DNA of 64,000 bases from an uncultured Dorea sp. Lineage in GTDB: Bacteria > Bacillota_A > Clostridia > Lachnospirales > Lachnospiraceae. Made by a program: the position numbers and the translations under genes. Under the pieces are notes generated by a model that made no database searches, was not told the DNA's origin, and saw only the letters and a program-made list of their open reading frames with translations. This document shows, piece by piece, positions 17,630 through 25,500 of the stretch (position 1 is the first letter of the stretch; the number at the start of each line of letters is the position of its first letter). The stretch lies in the NCBI GenBank assembly GCA_910578865.1, contig CAJTRM010000013.1, positions 1 to 64,000 of the forward strand, given 5' to 3'.

Positions 17630-18270
17630 TACAGCTTAAGGGAGGTTCCATGTTCCTTACCGACACCGGCGGCGGATACTATCAGGGCTCTACCGATATT
17701 ACCAGAACTTTCATCTTAGGCTCCGTAGATCAACAGATGAAGAAATATTTTACCGCGGTGGCAAGGGCCATGATGAATCTTTCCCGGGCAAAATTTTTAT
17801 ATGGATGCTACGGGTATAACCTGGATGTCCTTGCCCGCGGCCCCATCTGGGATCTGGATCTTGACTATCAGTGCGGCACCGGCCACGGAGTCGGCTATCT
17901 CGCCAATGTCCATGAGCCGCCTACAGGGTTCCGCTGGTATGTAGTCCCCAGCAAAAATGAGCACCATCAGCTGGAAGAGGGAATGGTCATTACCGACGAG
18001 CCCGGCATCTATGAAGACGGCCGGTTCGGTATCCGTATTGAAAATGAATTCATTGTGAAAAAAGGATTACAAAATAAATACGGCCAGTTCATGCATTTCG
18101 AGACCATCACCTTTGCCCCCATCGACCTGGACGGTATCGATCCGGAAGAGATGAGCAAGTCCGAACGGGAATGGCTGAACCAGTATCACAGGGATGTCTA
18201 CGAGAAGATCGGGCCTCACCTTACCGTGGAAGAGCGCGAATGGCTCAAAGAATATACCAGAGAGATTTAA
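17630..18270 (+). pseudogene. Aminopeptidase P / Xaa-Pro dipeptidase (M24), 5'-truncated by the IS
   Basis: The frame is open from the IS edge (LQLKGGSMFLTDTGGGYY) to the stop at 18270, giving about 210 residues of the C-terminal half of an M24 'pita-bread' peptidase. All five metal ligands of the family are present: D in LTDTGG, D in STDITRT, H in NVHEPP, E in DEPGIYED and E in RIENEF. The N-terminal domain and the start of the catalytic domain, roughly 200 residues, are gone. ATG 17650 has GGAGG 4 bases before it, so a fragment might be made, but it should not fold into an active enzyme. Confidence 0.9.
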
Positions 18271-18341
18271 TACAGCATTCTCGAAGGAGCCGCAAAGCAG
18301 CCAGTATCCGTCTGCTTTGCGGCTCCTCATTATATTCTTTC

Positions 18342-20369
18342 CTATTTTGCCCCTCTGGTCTCGATAATGAATTTTGTGCTTCCCGGAGTCCCTTCTTTAA
18401 TTCCTGCAAAGGACGTATAGTTTCTTCCGACTTCGCTCATGGCATCGATCCTTTCCGTCACGTTCCTGATATCCCCGTCAAATACTTCCGTCAGTTTATC
18501 AATACCGGAGGTCTTAAACTCAGACATACCGTCCGCCAGGGACTCATTTCCCTCTGCAAGTGCATCGGCCCCGTCCCTGAGCTGTCCGGTCCCTGACGCT
18601 AGCTGTGCACTGCCTTTTTGAAGCCTTAAGACACCGTCTGTCAGCACACTGCCGGATGTATTCAGTGTATTGGCGCCATCCGACAGAGCCTGCGCCCCGT
18701 TTACAAGTTCCTCTGTTCCGGTGACAAGCGCTGCACTTCCGTCAGACAATTGTCCCAGCCCTGACGCCAGATCATAGCTGCCATCTTTTAATTGCGTCAG
18801 CCCTGCGGACAGTTCCGTTGATTTATTACTGATGGAAGTCTGCATTGCTCCGATTCCTGCCTTTGCATTCTGAATATAGACTGACGCATCTGCCGCTGAC
18901 GGCGCCGACTGGGTAACCACAGCCTTCTGGCTGTTATATGCCTCCTGAACTGCCGCCGTCAGTGCGTTTCTCACCTGAGCGGCCTGTTCATCCGACAGAT
19001 CCCCGGGAACCTGTGCCATGGCATTTGCCACGATCGCATCCGCAGATTTTGTGGGAACAACATCTGCACTAATTGTCCCTCCCGAACCACTCAGGGCATT
19101 CAGAGCGGCCTGCAGCGCACTGTCCACATTTGACAGACCGCCGGATATATCCCCCATAGCGGCCGTTACTCCGTCACCAAAGTTCCCGATTCCTGCCTGA
19201 AGTTCTTCTGCACCGGTTTTCGCACCGGCAATTCCTCCCTGGATATTCTTTGCACCTTCCTGCACACTTCTGGCTCCGTCCGCCACCTTTGTACCTCCTG
19301 ACGCCAGGCTGCTTACGCCTCCGGTATACTTGCTGACACCGTCTGCAATAGAATTTACCCCGTTCACCAGCTCTGTGCCCTTTTCGTCCAGCGTGCCGGC
19401 TCCATCTGCCAGGGTGCGGGAACCGTCTGCCGCATCCCTGGAGCCCTCCGTCAACTTGTCTGCCGCATCAGACAGACTGGCCACAGAATCTTCAAGCCCG
19501 TCAAAATCACTGATTTCATCTAGGCCAAGCTGATCCATCACATCTGCAGATGCAACGGTGATCGTAGGACCTACACTTGCATTCTTTACATCTGCAGTGA
19601 TCGTAACACTCTCCGGGATATCCACATCTATATCCGAAAGCTTCAGATTCTCTTTCAGCCCCGGAAATGCCAGGCCAAGAACAATATCTTTCTCTGCATC
19701 CGAGACGATCCTTCCATGATCCACCTCCACATTTTTATATTCCTCCGTGGGAAGCATAAGAGCCGTCACCATAGTAAATGGTGCGTACAGCTCTGTATCC
19801 TCGCCGTTGACAGATACTGTTTCTTTCAGCTTATTCACATATTCAATGCGGATCTCCACTTTCCCGTCTTTCCCTTTCAGTTTATCGGCAGAGATGTCTT
19901 TTCCGTCAAGCCTGTAGGACACCTTTACTTCCACAGGGAGTTCCTTATCTGTGGTTCCCTGATAATAGATATCTTCTCCTTCCGCCTTCCAGGTAAGGGT
20001 GCCGCCCTCTTTTGTAAATTTCTCATCTCCTTTAATATTTTCAATATTCTCCAGCTCTGTGACATCCGACACCTCTCCGTCTCCTGTGTGTTTCAGCCAC
20101 TCTGTAACTGTCGTAGTCTCTGCCTTTCCGGAAGCATCCGTCTTCACATAAACAGCTTCTTCTTTATAAAATCCGTCTGCTGGCGCCGCTTCTCCCTGAT
20201 CCAGTACATCCTCCGCCGCTTCCTTCAGCCGCTCCACATCCTCTTCTGCATAGACAGTTGCTCCCGGCTGTCCGTGGCTCTGGTTATATTCATAGGCCCC
20301 GATACAGCCTGCCCCTACTACGATTGCCATTGAACCTGCCAGCATCCTTTTCACCATTTGATTTTTCAT
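18342..20369 (-). CDS. Exported coiled-coil protein, accessory partner of the MMPL exporter (YhgE-like repeats)
   Basis: This 675-residue protein begins with a hydrophobic export segment (VKRMLAGSMAIVVGAGCIGAYEY). A beta-rich region follows to about residue 290. A long repeat region then shows the xxLxxGxxxLxxG pattern (SLSDAADKLTEGS, TLADGAGTLDEKG, QLSDGSAALVTGTEEL), as in YhgE/Pip-type extracellular domains, predicted to form helical rods. It lies 30 bases downstream of the MMPL gene and is probably co-transcribed, so it may act as a periplasm-like adaptor in the cell wall. The function is inferred from context. Confidence 0.7.
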   Translation of the reverse strand: MKNQMVKRMLAGSMAIVVGAGCIGAYEYNQSHGQPGATVYAEEDVERLKEAAEDVLDQGEAAPADGFYKEEAVYVKTDASGKAETTTVTEWLKHTGDGEVSDVTELENIENIKGDEKFTKEGGTLTWKAEGEDIYYQGTTDKELPVEVKVSYRLDGKDISADKLKGKDGKVEIRIEYVNKLKETVSVNGEDTELYAPFTMVTALMLPTEEYKNVEVDHGRIVSDAEKDIVLGLAFPGLKENLKLSDIDVDIPESVTITADVKNASVGPTITVASADVMDQLGLDEISDFDGLEDSVASLSDAADKLTEGSRDAADGSRTLADGAGTLDEKGTELVNGVNSIADGVSKYTGGVSSLASGGTKVADGARSVQEGAKNIQGGIAGAKTGAEELQAGIGNFGDGVTAAMGDISGGLSNVDSALQAALNALSGSGGTISADVVPTKSADAIVANAMAQVPGDLSDEQAAQVRNALTAAVQEAYNSQKAVVTQSAPSAADASVYIQNAKAGIGAMQTSISNKSTELSAGLTQLKDGSYDLASGLGQLSDGSAALVTGTEELVNGAQALSDGANTLNTSGSVLTDGVLRLQKGSAQLASGTGQLRDGADALAEGNESLADGMSEFKTSGIDKLTEVFDGDIRNVTERIDAMSEVGRNYTSFAGIKEGTPGSTKFIIETRGAK

Positions 20370-20399
20370 ACAAAATTACCCTTTCCTTTCACTGTTTTT

Positions 20400-22511
20400 C
20401 TATATTACAGACTTATTTCCTAAATTTACTTTTCTTTTCCCCGCCTTTCCCGGCAGAAAGCCACTGCTGGTCTTAACAATCACCCTGTCAAACACCATAA
20501 ACATAGACGGCAGGATGAATACCACCACGAACATGCTGATGATCGCGCCTCTCGCCATAAGGATACACAAGGAACTGATCATGTCGATATTTGAATAGAA
20601 TCCCACACCGATCGTTGCCGCAAAAAAACTCAGAGCGCTGACAATGACTGATTGTGCGGATGCTTTGTGTGCCGTTGTGATCGCATCCTGTTTCGCTGCT
20701 CCCCTGCTCCTCTCCCGCTTATAGCGGGTGGTCATGAGGATGGCATAGTCGACAGTAGCGCCAAGCTGAATGGTCCCGATCACAATAGATGCCACAAACG
20801 GAAGCTTCGTACCGGCATAATACGGAATCCCCATATTGACAAATATAGCGAATTCAATAATCCCCACCAATATGACCGGCAGTGTCAGTGACCGGAACAG
20901 AATCAGGATAATTACAAAGATAATCCCGATGGATACCACGCTGACCGTTCGGAAATCCTTATCTGTAATATCGATCAGATCTTTTGTAAGAGGGGCTTCG
21001 CCCACAAGCATGGCATCCTTGTCATACTCATCCGTAATGTCATTGATCTGATCAATCTGCCTGTTCACCGCATCCGTCGCCACCTCATATTCTGAATTGA
21101 CCATCACCATTTGATAATCGTCTGTCTTGAACATTTCTGCGGCAGATTCCGGCAGCATATCTGCCGGGATCCCGGGGCCTATGACCGAATGAAGTCCCAG
21201 CGCCCATTTTACTCCTTCCACCTTCTCAATCTTCCTGATCATCCTTCCCACATCCGCAGAAGACACGTCGCTTTTCATCAGAAGGACATGTGTTGTATTC
21301 ATATGATAGTCTTTATTCAATTTTGTATTTGCCGTAATACTGGGCAGATTTCCAGGCAGGGAATCATCCAGCTTATAGTACACGCCCGTATGGTGATTTC
21401 CATAGACGGCCGGTCCCAGCAATACAAGGAAGATTGCCACATACACCGGATAGTATTTCGTAACCTTGGCTGAGATCCGCCCGATATCCGGAAGGATCGG
21501 CCTGTGCTTTGTCTTCTCAATGATTTTATCACAGCACAAAATCATGGAAGGAAGAATGGTCACACAGGCAATCACTCCGAGGATAACCCCTTTTGCCATG
21601 ACAATCCCAATATCCAATCCCAGAGTAAAACTCATAAAGCAAAGGGCGATAAACCCGGCAACAGTAGTAATGGAACTGCCGATCACGGAGGAAAACGTCT
21701 GAGAGATGGCATGGGCCATCGCACGCTTCTTGTCTCCTTCATACCGCGCCTGTTGTTCTTCATAGCTGTGCATCAGGAAGATAGAATAATCCATAGTGAC
21801 TCCCAGCTGAAGTACTGCAGCAAGCGCTTTGGTAATGTAAGAAATCTGTCCCATAAATATATTGCTGCCCAGATTGTAAACAATCGCCATTCCGATACTC
21901 AAAAGAAACAGGATGGGAATAAAAAATGAATTCATCGTAAGCCCCAGCACAACAGTGGAAAGAATGACCGCTATCAGCACATAGAGCGGAGTCTCTTTCT
22001 CGGAAAGCTCCTTAGTGTCCAGCACGATTCCCGACATACCACTTAAAAAACACTGCTTATCCGCAATATGCCTGATTTCCTTTACCGCCTCCAGTGTGCC
22101 GTCCGACGATGTTGTATCATCAAAAAATATAGCCATCATCGTACCGGTATCCGAATGAAACACCTCATACAGTTCATCCGGAAGCATACTCTCCGGCACC
22201 GACAGATCCATAACCGAATCATACCAGAGCACATTCTTTACATGATCCACTGCTTCAATCCTTTCCTTCAGCTTCGCCACATCTTTATTTTCCATGCCGT
22301 CTACAACAAACATGGAAAAGGCTCCGGTGCCAAAGTCTTCTACCATAATGTCCTGGCCTTCCATCGTCTCAATCTCTTCCGGAAGATAAGTAAGCACATC
22401 ATAATTGACTCTGGTGTGCAGATAGCCCCACACCGAAGGAATCAAAAGTAAAATACCGGCAATCAGTATTGCTGTCTTGTATTTCACCACTTTTTTCCCG
22501 AAGTTAACCAT
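20400..22511 (-). CDS. MMPL/RND-family exporter
   Basis: This 703-residue membrane protein has the two-fold RND layout: TM1 (ILIAGILLLIPSVWGYL), an outside loop, a block of TMs (about residues 175-330), a second outside loop and a second TM block (about 535-690). The sequences TMDYSIFLMHSYEEQ and TVDYAILMTTRYKRE in equivalent positions carry the conserved Asp-Tyr of proton-coupled MMPL transporters. The substrate is not predictable. ATG 22511 follows GAGGAAGGG. The divergent TetR gene and three operator-like repeats upstream suggest inducible repression. Confidence 0.9.
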   Translation of the reverse strand: MVNFGKKVVKYKTAILIAGILLLIPSVWGYLHTRVNYDVLTYLPEEIETMEGQDIMVEDFGTGAFSMFVVDGMENKDVAKLKERIEAVDHVKNVLWYDSVMDLSVPESMLPDELYEVFHSDTGTMMAIFFDDTTSSDGTLEAVKEIRHIADKQCFLSGMSGIVLDTKELSEKETPLYVLIAVILSTVVLGLTMNSFFIPILFLLSIGMAIVYNLGSNIFMGQISYITKALAAVLQLGVTMDYSIFLMHSYEEQQARYEGDKKRAMAHAISQTFSSVIGSSITTVAGFIALCFMSFTLGLDIGIVMAKGVILGVIACVTILPSMILCCDKIIEKTKHRPILPDIGRISAKVTKYYPVYVAIFLVLLGPAVYGNHHTGVYYKLDDSLPGNLPSITANTKLNKDYHMNTTHVLLMKSDVSSADVGRMIRKIEKVEGVKWALGLHSVIGPGIPADMLPESAAEMFKTDDYQMVMVNSEYEVATDAVNRQIDQINDITDEYDKDAMLVGEAPLTKDLIDITDKDFRTVSVVSIGIIFVIILILFRSLTLPVILVGIIEFAIFVNMGIPYYAGTKLPFVASIVIGTIQLGATVDYAILMTTRYKRERSRGAAKQDAITTAHKASAQSVIVSALSFFAATIGVGFYSNIDMISSLCILMARGAIISMFVVVFILPSMFMVFDRVIVKTSSGFLPGKAGKRKVNLGNKSVI

Positions 22512-22534
22512 TTGCCCTTCCTCACTTTCATTTA

Positions 22535-22612
22535 TGACTCTTAGTCATTTCTTTAACACGCACTATACTACAAAAATGACCATTAGTCAATACATTTTCT
22601 GACTTTTGGTCA
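22535..22612. promoter_or_regulatory. Three TGAC-N5-GTCA operator-like sites between MMPL and tetR genes
   Basis: Palindromes of the same form occur at 22535-22547, 22577-22589 and 22600-22612. The inner five bases vary (TCTTA, CATTA, TTTTG) while both half-sites are invariant. They span the 171-base divergent intergenic region; the first is just upstream of the MMPL start, the other two nearer the middle. They are the best candidate binding sites for the adjacent TetR-type regulator, controlling both genes. Confidence 0.75.
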
Positions 22613-22682
22613 TTTTTCATTATTTTAGCTTGCTTACAATGAGAAATATCGTTATAATGTCAAGAAAGAGAGGAAACTTGCT

Positions 22683-23282
22683 ATGGGAAAAATAGATGAA
22701 AAGAAAAAAAAGAAAAAAGAAGCTCTGCTGAACACTGCTTACGAACTTTTTACAACAAAAGGACTCAACTCCACCGCAATCTCCGACATCGTAGAAAAAG
22801 CAGGCGTTGCCAAAGGTACTTTTTACTTGTACTTCAAAGATAAATATGATATTAAAAACAAGCTCATAGTGCACAAAGCCCATGAACTTTTCCATTCTGC
22901 GGGAAATTCACTGGCGTCTGCCGGCATATACGGTCTTGAAGATCAGTTAATCTTTATTATCGACCATGTCATCAACACACTTATGAGAAACAAGCCTCTT
23001 CTGAATTTTATCTCAAAGAATCTTGTAATGGGAGCTCTGCGCTCCACCTTAATTACAGGGGAAAACAGTGACAGCGACATCTATGACCGGTTTCTGGAAC
23101 TGGTGGAACATGACGATTACAGCTATTCCGATATTGACGTCATGCTTTTTACGATCGTAGAACTGGCCGGCTCCACCGCATATAATTCAATCCTTTATGA
23201 GGAACCGCTGTCTTTTGAGGAATATAAACCTTTTCTGTACCGGTCGGTACGGCTGATCATAAAAAGTCACAGAGTGCCCTGA
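22683..23282 (+). CDS. TetR/AcrR-family regulator
   Basis: This 199-residue regulator has the N-terminal helix-turn-helix at about residues 10-60: ALLNTAYELFTTKGLNSTAISDIVEKAGVAKGTFYLYFKDKYDI is textbook TetR. The C-terminal ligand domain has no recognised specificity. It is preceded by a very Lys-rich N-terminus. It is divergent from the MMPL exporter and very likely represses it and itself through the TGAC-N5-GTCA sites. The stop codon lies within the loop of a terminator shared with leuA. Confidence 0.92.
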   Translation: MGKIDEKKKKKKEALLNTAYELFTTKGLNSTAISDIVEKAGVAKGTFYLYFKDKYDIKNKLIVHKAHELFHSAGNSLASAGIYGLEDQLIFIIDHVINTLMRNKPLLNFISKNLVMGALRSTLITGENSDSDIYDRFLELVEHDDYSYSDIDVMLFTIVELAGSTAYNSILYEEPLSFEEYKPFLYRSVRLIIKSHRVP

Positions 23283-23301
23283 CAGCACTCTGTGACTTTT
23301 T
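23261..23301. terminator. Bidirectional terminator between tetR and leuA
   Basis: AAAAAGTCACAGAGTGC (23261-23277) pairs with GCACTCTGTGACTTTTT (23285-23301), a perfect 17-bp stem with a 7-base loop. T or A runs on both sides allow use in both directions. The tetR stop codon (23280-23282) is in the loop. Confidence 0.9.
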
Positions 23302-23310
23302 TACATCTTT

Positions 23311-25299
23311 CTATTTCTGGTTGCGGAACTGCATAGGCGTCATATGATAGGCCTTCTTAAACATCCTGTTAAAATGTTCTACATTCTGATAGCCCACGCT
23401 GAGCGCAATGTTTTCTACCGTCATATTGCTGCTCTTTAACAGAGACTTTGCCTTTTTCATCCGGATCTTTTTCACCAGTTCCCCGAAGGTCATGCCCGAT
23501 TTTTCTCTGACATATTTGGAAAGATAAGGTTTGGAAAGATAAAATTTCTCCGCAAGGTCATCCAGCGTAATATCGATATAGTTTGCCTGTATATAATTCA
23601 TGATCTCAATCATTCTTGCATCCTTGCAGGCTTCTGCCGTCCCGATATCGTCCAGCTTATTTACCGCAACGATCAACGCTTCAATAGAAGCTTTGATAAT
23701 ATCGGCGTCAATCCCCACGCCCCAGAAGGTCTTCTCTTTGCAGATCAGTCCCACGTAAGCAACTGCCTTGGAGGATGACCCCTTTGTCAGAGAATGCTCC
23801 TCATAAAATGTCAGTTCATAGCTGATGTTAAAATATTGCTTGATCGCATTGCTCACGGCGTCCAGACGCCCGTTGCCCATTGCGGTAATGACTCGGTCCT
23901 CACCCTCATGGTGTATCGTCGCCTCCGCGGTAATGCCGTTTGCCTGCTTAAAATGGCATTCATCAATATGAAATACCGGCTTCGTATTAATATAATTATC
24001 GGAGAAGATCTGGTATACCCAGTCAGGCGTCAGCTCCTTGTGTGCCTTATCGGATACATCCTTCACCAGATATCCTACCTCCGCCCGCATCTCCTGGGGC
24101 AGGTTAATGCCGTGACTCTGCTTCAGGATATAGTTCACACCGCCCTTGCCGGACTGGCTGTTAATACGGATAACATCCGAATCATACTGCCGCCCTACAT
24201 CCTGTGGATCTATCGGAAGATACGGAACCGTCCAGGTATCACATTTGCGCTCTTCCCGGAAACTCATCCCCTTGGCAATGGCATCCTGGTGAGACCCGGA
24301 AAAGGCCGTGAACACCAGATCGCCTGCATATGGCTGACGCTCATATACATGCATTCCCGTCAGTCTCTCATAGGTCTCTCTGAGACGCTTCATATCAGAA
24401 AAATCCAGTTTGGGATCCACTCCATGGGAAAACATATTCATACCCATCGTAATAATATCTACATTTCCGGTACGTTCTCCATTTCCAAACAGCGTCCCTT
24501 CAATACGGTCGGCTCCTGCAAGGACTCCCAGTTCTGCAGTGGCCACGCCGCATCCTCTGTCATTATGCGGATGCAGGCAGAGTATGACGCTGTCCCGGTA
24601 TTTCAGATGCTTATGCACATACTCAAGCTGGCAGGCAAACACATGAGGCATTGCATTTTCCACGGTTGTAGGAATGTTAATGATTGCTTTGTGCTCCTTC
24701 GTCGGTTTCCACACGTCAAGAACTGCGTTGCACACCTCTACTGCATAATCAACCTCTGTCCCCGGGAAACTCTCCGGACTGTACTGGAACGTAAAGTTTC
24801 CGTCCGTCTCGGACGCCAGCTTGAGAAGAAGCTCGGCGCCGTCAATCGCAATCTGCTTCACCTCTTCTTTGCTCTTCCTGAAAACCTGCTCCCTCTGGGC
24901 TACAGAGGTAGAATTATACAAATGTATCACTGCATGAGGCGCCCCCTTCACAGCCTCGAAGGTTTTCTTAATAATATGCTCCCTGGCCTGGGTAAGCACC
25001 TGCACCGTAACATCCTGGGGAATCATATTCTTTTCGATCAATGTCCTCATAAACTGATATTCCGTCTCGGATGCTGCAGGAAATCCCACTTCAATCTCTT
25101 TAAAGCCTACATCGACCAGCATCTGGAAAAACTCCAGCTTCTCGCTAAGACTCATGGGTTCAATGAGCGCTTGATTTCCGTCTCTCAGATCAACGCTGCA
25201 CCACACCGGCGGCTTGTCGATATATTCCTTCTTTACCCAGTCATAAGTGACCTTGGGCGGCATAAAATACGTACGTTCATATTTGTGGCAGTTTTTCAT
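23311..25299 (-). CDS. leuA: 2-isopropylmalate synthase with a C-terminal AraC-type DNA-binding domain
   Basis: The first step of leucine synthesis joins acetyl-CoA and 2-oxoisovalerate. The 662-residue protein has the complete long-form IPMS: DLRDGNQ at 38-43, LHPHNDRG near 243 (metal/catalytic site) and GNGERTGN near 272. A LeuA dimer/leucine-binding domain follows to about residue 550. It then continues for about 103 residues (560-662, bases 23311-23622) as an AraC/XylS two-HTH domain: ITLDDLAEKFYLSKPYLSKYVREKSG and MTVENIALSVGYQNVEHFNRMFKKAYHMTPMQFR. There is no stop or frameshift between the parts. ATG 25299 has GAAGGAGAG 9-11 bases upstream. A single protein that senses leucine and binds DNA is plausible, but the regulatory role is inference. 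Confidence 0.93.
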   Translation of the reverse strand: MKNCHKYERTYFMPPKVTYDWVKKEYIDKPPVWCSVDLRDGNQALIEPMSLSEKLEFFQMLVDVGFKEIEVGFPAASETEYQFMRTLIEKNMIPQDVTVQVLTQAREHIIKKTFEAVKGAPHAVIHLYNSTSVAQREQVFRKSKEEVKQIAIDGAELLLKLASETDGNFTFQYSPESFPGTEVDYAVEVCNAVLDVWKPTKEHKAIINIPTTVENAMPHVFACQLEYVHKHLKYRDSVILCLHPHNDRGCGVATAELGVLAGADRIEGTLFGNGERTGNVDIITMGMNMFSHGVDPKLDFSDMKRLRETYERLTGMHVYERQPYAGDLVFTAFSGSHQDAIAKGMSFREERKCDTWTVPYLPIDPQDVGRQYDSDVIRINSQSGKGGVNYILKQSHGINLPQEMRAEVGYLVKDVSDKAHKELTPDWVYQIFSDNYINTKPVFHIDECHFKQANGITAEATIHHEGEDRVITAMGNGRLDAVSNAIKQYFNISYELTFYEEHSLTKGSSSKAVAYVGLICKEKTFWGVGIDADIIKASIEALIVAVNKLDDIGTAEACKDARMIEIMNYIQANYIDITLDDLAEKFYLSKPYLSKYVREKSGMTFGELVKKIRMKKAKSLLKSSNMTVENIALSVGYQNVEHFNRMFKKAYHMTPMQFRNQK

Positions 25300-25325
25300 A
25301 TATTAGACCTCTCCTTCTAAAGATG

Positions 25326-25394
25326 CGGGGTAAAATATATTCCCCGGTGATACCTGCAGATTTCAACTCTGCAGGCTCAAATCACAATAATCAT
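25326..25394 (-). promoter_or_regulatory. leuA leader: tiny MIIVI reading frame and two hairpins
   Basis: Minus-strand bases 25394-25377 read ATG ATT ATT GTG ATT TGA (Met-Ile-Ile-Val-Ile-stop). An 8-bp hairpin follows (CCTGCAGA/TCTGCAGG, 25353-25375), then a second one, CGGGG/CCCCG (25326-25346), before the leuA binding site. This resembles a branched-chain amino acid attenuation leader, but the mini-ORF lacks a clear binding site, no terminator U tract follows the second stem, and a TAAAAT just before the ATG could be the -10 itself. Low confidence. Confidence 0.3.
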
Positions 25395-25447
25395 CAATTT
25401 TATTGTCTATTTTTAACACTCTCTTATCCTAACACATATATAAAGAA

Positions 25448-25478
25448 AAGGAAAGTGACGTTTTTAATCACTTTCCTT
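25448..25478 (-). terminator. Terminator of the symporter gene
   Basis: AAGGAAAGTGA (25448-25458) pairs with TCACTTTCCTT (25468-25478); on the minus strand the stem is followed by TTCTTTATA. It lies 23 bases after the symporter stop. Confidence 0.8.
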
Positions 25479-25500
25479 GATTTATTTTAATCTAAATGTA

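Noticed and set aside
23794..25320. 508-codon open frame antisense to leuA
   Set aside because: Shadow of the leuA frame; no binding site, His/Ile/Leu-rich composition with no family, while the opposite strand encodes a clear enzyme.
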